Of a DNA stretch of 64,000 bases, positions 62,303 to 64,000 are shown piece after piece (position 1 is the stretch's first letter; each line of letters starts with the position of its first letter). The notes beneath the pieces were generated by a model. The model was not told the origin of the DNA. It saw nothing but the letters and a program-made list of their open reading frames with translations, and ran no database searches. A program made the translations under genes and the position numbers. This stretch comes from an uncultured Lachnospiraceae bacterium (lineage in GTDB: Bacteria; Bacillota; Clostridia; Lachnospirales; Lachnospiraceae), in NCBI GenBank assembly GCA_934292725.1, contig CAKQXY010000005.1, forward strand, positions 37,288 through 101,287, read 5' to 3'.

Positions 62303-64000
62303 TTACGGCACTGGAACGGTCATTCCCTGAAGTACATATTTTGTATCAGTCTCAAATACATACGCATTCACAATGTATGAACCATGCTCGTTTTTATGCT
62401 CACTGACTGGGACATAGCATGTCGCTGTGTTTCCAGATACGGTCATGTTATGCCATACCAGATCATCCTGTCCATTTGCTGCTGTCCACACTGCAGTTGA
62501 AACCTTTTTATAGCCTGCAGGTGCATTAAATTGAATCGTCACACGGAAACCGTTTGATGACAATTCTGTTACATATGGAATCGCCATCGACAGCACTCCT
62601 GTACCGCTGCCATTATTATTTCCTGAATTGCCTCCAGGATTTGCACCTGATGGAACAGTTACATTGACTCCTTTTAATGGTGCTAACTTTCCTGCATTAT
62701 CATATAGGTAAATATGTGTCGTGTATGCTCCGCTCTCTCCCTTATGGGCACTTGATGACACATAAAATGTGGCTGTATCGCCGCTTACGCTTGCCTGATG
62801 CCACACTAGATCATCTTGTCCATTTGCGTTTGTCCATGTTGGCATCAATACTTTGCTTACTCCTGACGGTGCATTTATTTTTGCCGTAACTCGGTAGCCT
62901 GATGCGCTAAGTTCCGTAACGGAGACATCACCTATTGAAAGGCTTGATGACGGTACAGACGGTGTTACAGCACCTGATGGCACTGTTACATTGACTCCCT
63001 TTAATGGTGCTAGCTTTCCTGCATTATCATATAGGTAAATATGTGTCGTGTATGCTCCGCTCTCTCCCTTATGCGCACTTGATGACACGTAAAATGTAGC
63101 TGTATCGCCGCTTACGCTTGCCTGATGCCACACTAGATCATCCTGTCCATTTGCGTTTGTCCATGTTGGCATCAGCACCTTGCTTACTCCTGACGGTGCA
63201 TTTATTTTTGCCGTAACTCGGTAGCCTGATGCGCTAAGCTCAGTAATAGAAACATCACCTATTGAAAGGCTTGATGACGGTGTAGGCGGTGTTACCGCAC
63301 CTGATGGAACTGTTACATTGACTCCCTTTAATGGTGCTAACTTTCCTGCATTATCATATAGGTAAATATGAGTCGTGTATGCTCCGCTCTCTCCCTTATG
63401 GGCACTTGATGGCACGTAAAATGTAGCTGTATCGCCACTTACGCTTGCCTGATGCCACACTAGATCATCTTGTCCATTTGCGTTTGTCCATGTTGGCATC
63501 AGCACCTTGCTTACTCCTGACGGTGCATTTATTTTTGCCGTAACTCGGTAGCCTGATGCGCTAAGCTCAGTAATAGAAACATCACCTATTGAAAGGCTTG
63601 ATGACGGTGTAGGCGGTGTTACCGCACCTGATGGAACTGTTACATTGACTCCCTTTAATGGTGCTAACTTTCCTGCATTATCATATAGGTAAATATGAGT
63701 CGTGTATGCTCCGCTCTCTCCCTTATGGGCACTTGATGGCACGTAAAATGTAGCTGTATCGCCACTTACGCTTGCCTGATGCCACACTAGATCATCTTGT
63801 CCATTTGCGTTTGTCCATGTTGGCATCAGAACCTTGCTTACTCCTGACGGTGCATTTATTTTTGCCGTAACACGGTAGCCTGATGCACTAAGCTCAGTAA
63901 TAGAAACATCACCTATTGAAAGACTTGATGACGCAGATGTTGATGCTGGAACTGTTACATTTTCGCCCTTAAGCGCAAACTGTCCCTGTCTGTCATATAC
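62303..64000 (-). CDS. GBS-Bsp-like repeat surface protein, N-terminally cut by window edge
   Basis: The frame stays open to the right edge, so the true start lies outside the window; the Met at 63826 is internal. It has at least four copies of a 109-residue GBS-Bsp-like repeat (SLSIGDVSITELSASGYRVT ... NGQDDLVWHQASVSGDTATF ... YTTHIYLYDNAGKLAPLKG), a Gly/Asn linker, then a diverged last unit (VTELSSNGFRVTIQFNAPAG). Such repeats accompany wall hydrolases. It precedes the deacetylase-like gene by 21 bp. Confidence 0.88.
   Translation of the reverse strand, partial: VYDRQGQFALKGENVTVPASTSASSSLSIGDVSITELSASGYRVTAKINAPSGVSKVLMPTWTNANGQDDLVWHQASVSGDTATFYVPSSAHKGESGAYTTHIYLYDNAGKLAPLKGVNVTVPSGAVTPPTPSSSLSIGDVSITELSASGYRVTAKINAPSGVSKVLMPTWTNANGQDDLVWHQASVSGDTATFYVPSSAHKGESGAYTTHIYLYDNAGKLAPLKGVNVTVPSGAVTPPTPSSSLSIGDVSITELSASGYRVTAKINAPSGVSKVLMPTWTNANGQDDLVWHQASVSGDTATFYVSSSAHKGESGAYTTHIYLYDNAGKLAPLKGVNVTVPSGAVTPSVPSSSLSIGDVSVTELSASGYRVTAKINAPSGVSKVLMPTWTNANGQDDLVWHQASVSGDTATFYVSSSAHKGESGAYTTHIYLYDNAGKLAPLKGVNVTVPSGANPGGNSGNNNGSGTGVLSMAIPYVTELSSNGFRVTIQFNAPAGYKKVSTAVWTAANGQDDLVWHNMTVSGNTATCYVPVSEHKNEHGSYIVNAYVFETDTKYVLQGMTVPVP
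62657..64000. repeat. 327-bp tandem repeats of the GBS-Bsp-like gene
   Basis: Repeat boundaries (TGTTACATTGACTCC) occur at 62657, 62984, 63311 and 63638, an exact 327-bp period. The units from 63311 and 63638 are nearly identical to each other, pointing to recent duplication. The copy nearest the window edge is diverged. Confidence 0.9.

Overview
The window looks like a chromosome segment of an anaerobic, low-GC Gram-positive gut bacterium, most likely a member of the Lachnospiraceae (Clostridia). The evidence is LplB/YtcP-type oligosaccharide ABC transporters next to glycoside hydrolases, a reverse rubrerythrin with a PerR-type regulator, D-lactate dehydrogenase, DegV, SipW-type surface proteins and GBS-Bsp-like repeats. 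No rRNA, tRNA, CRISPR array or replication origin was recognised. The species cannot be fixed from this sequence.

Region 1 (1-20.3 kb, all minus strand) is a plant-polysaccharide locus. Reading with transcription it holds LplB and YtcP permeases, a secreted binding protein, GH51, GH31, GH43 and a carboxylesterase, then a strong terminator. A second LplB/YtcP/binding-protein set follows, with a membrane-bound AraC regulator and a GH43-like gene cut by the window edge. Upstream lie a LacI regulator and a MATE exporter. The enzyme set fits arabinose- and xylose-containing oligosaccharides.

Region 2 (20.3-33.4 kb) is mostly housekeeping: an exported trigger-factor-like foldase, dtd, xpt, D-LDH, a small alarmone synthetase, an OLD-type ATPase/TOPRIM protein, perR and rubrerythrin with matching operators, DegV, an atypical shikimate-kinase-like protein, a GT2 glycosyltransferase and a large membrane protein. 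Dispersed inverted-repeat elements lie around the OLD and perR genes.

Region 3 (33.4-43.4 kb) starts with a pectin/fucose pair (PL22, GH29) and a cytosolic hybrid histidine kinase. A mosaic follows in which two Rpn-like nuclease genes and a DUF262/DUF1524 (GmrSD-like) gene, all on one strand, are separated by copies of one ~120-bp repeat (R). The Rpn genes share an almost identical 3' module. It resembles a small cassette array.

Region 4 (43.4-47.4 kb) encodes a PilZ-domain (c-di-GMP receptor-like) protein, a membrane-anchored protein and two TasA/SipW-type surface proteins, with a structured leader and intercistronic hairpins. It is a candidate c-di-GMP-linked surface or matrix locus. Region 5 (47.5-64 kb) holds purF-purB-purA, a dCMP deaminase, an SH3b/NlpC-P60 cell-wall hydrolase, a PrsA/SurA-like lipoprotein, mfd, pth, a polysaccharide-deacetylase-like protein and a repeat surface protein cut by the window edge. 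A 141-bp MITE-like element occurs twice, apparently identically (20.4 and 47.6 kb), with direct repeats at its flanks, and once as a decayed arm (17.7 kb).
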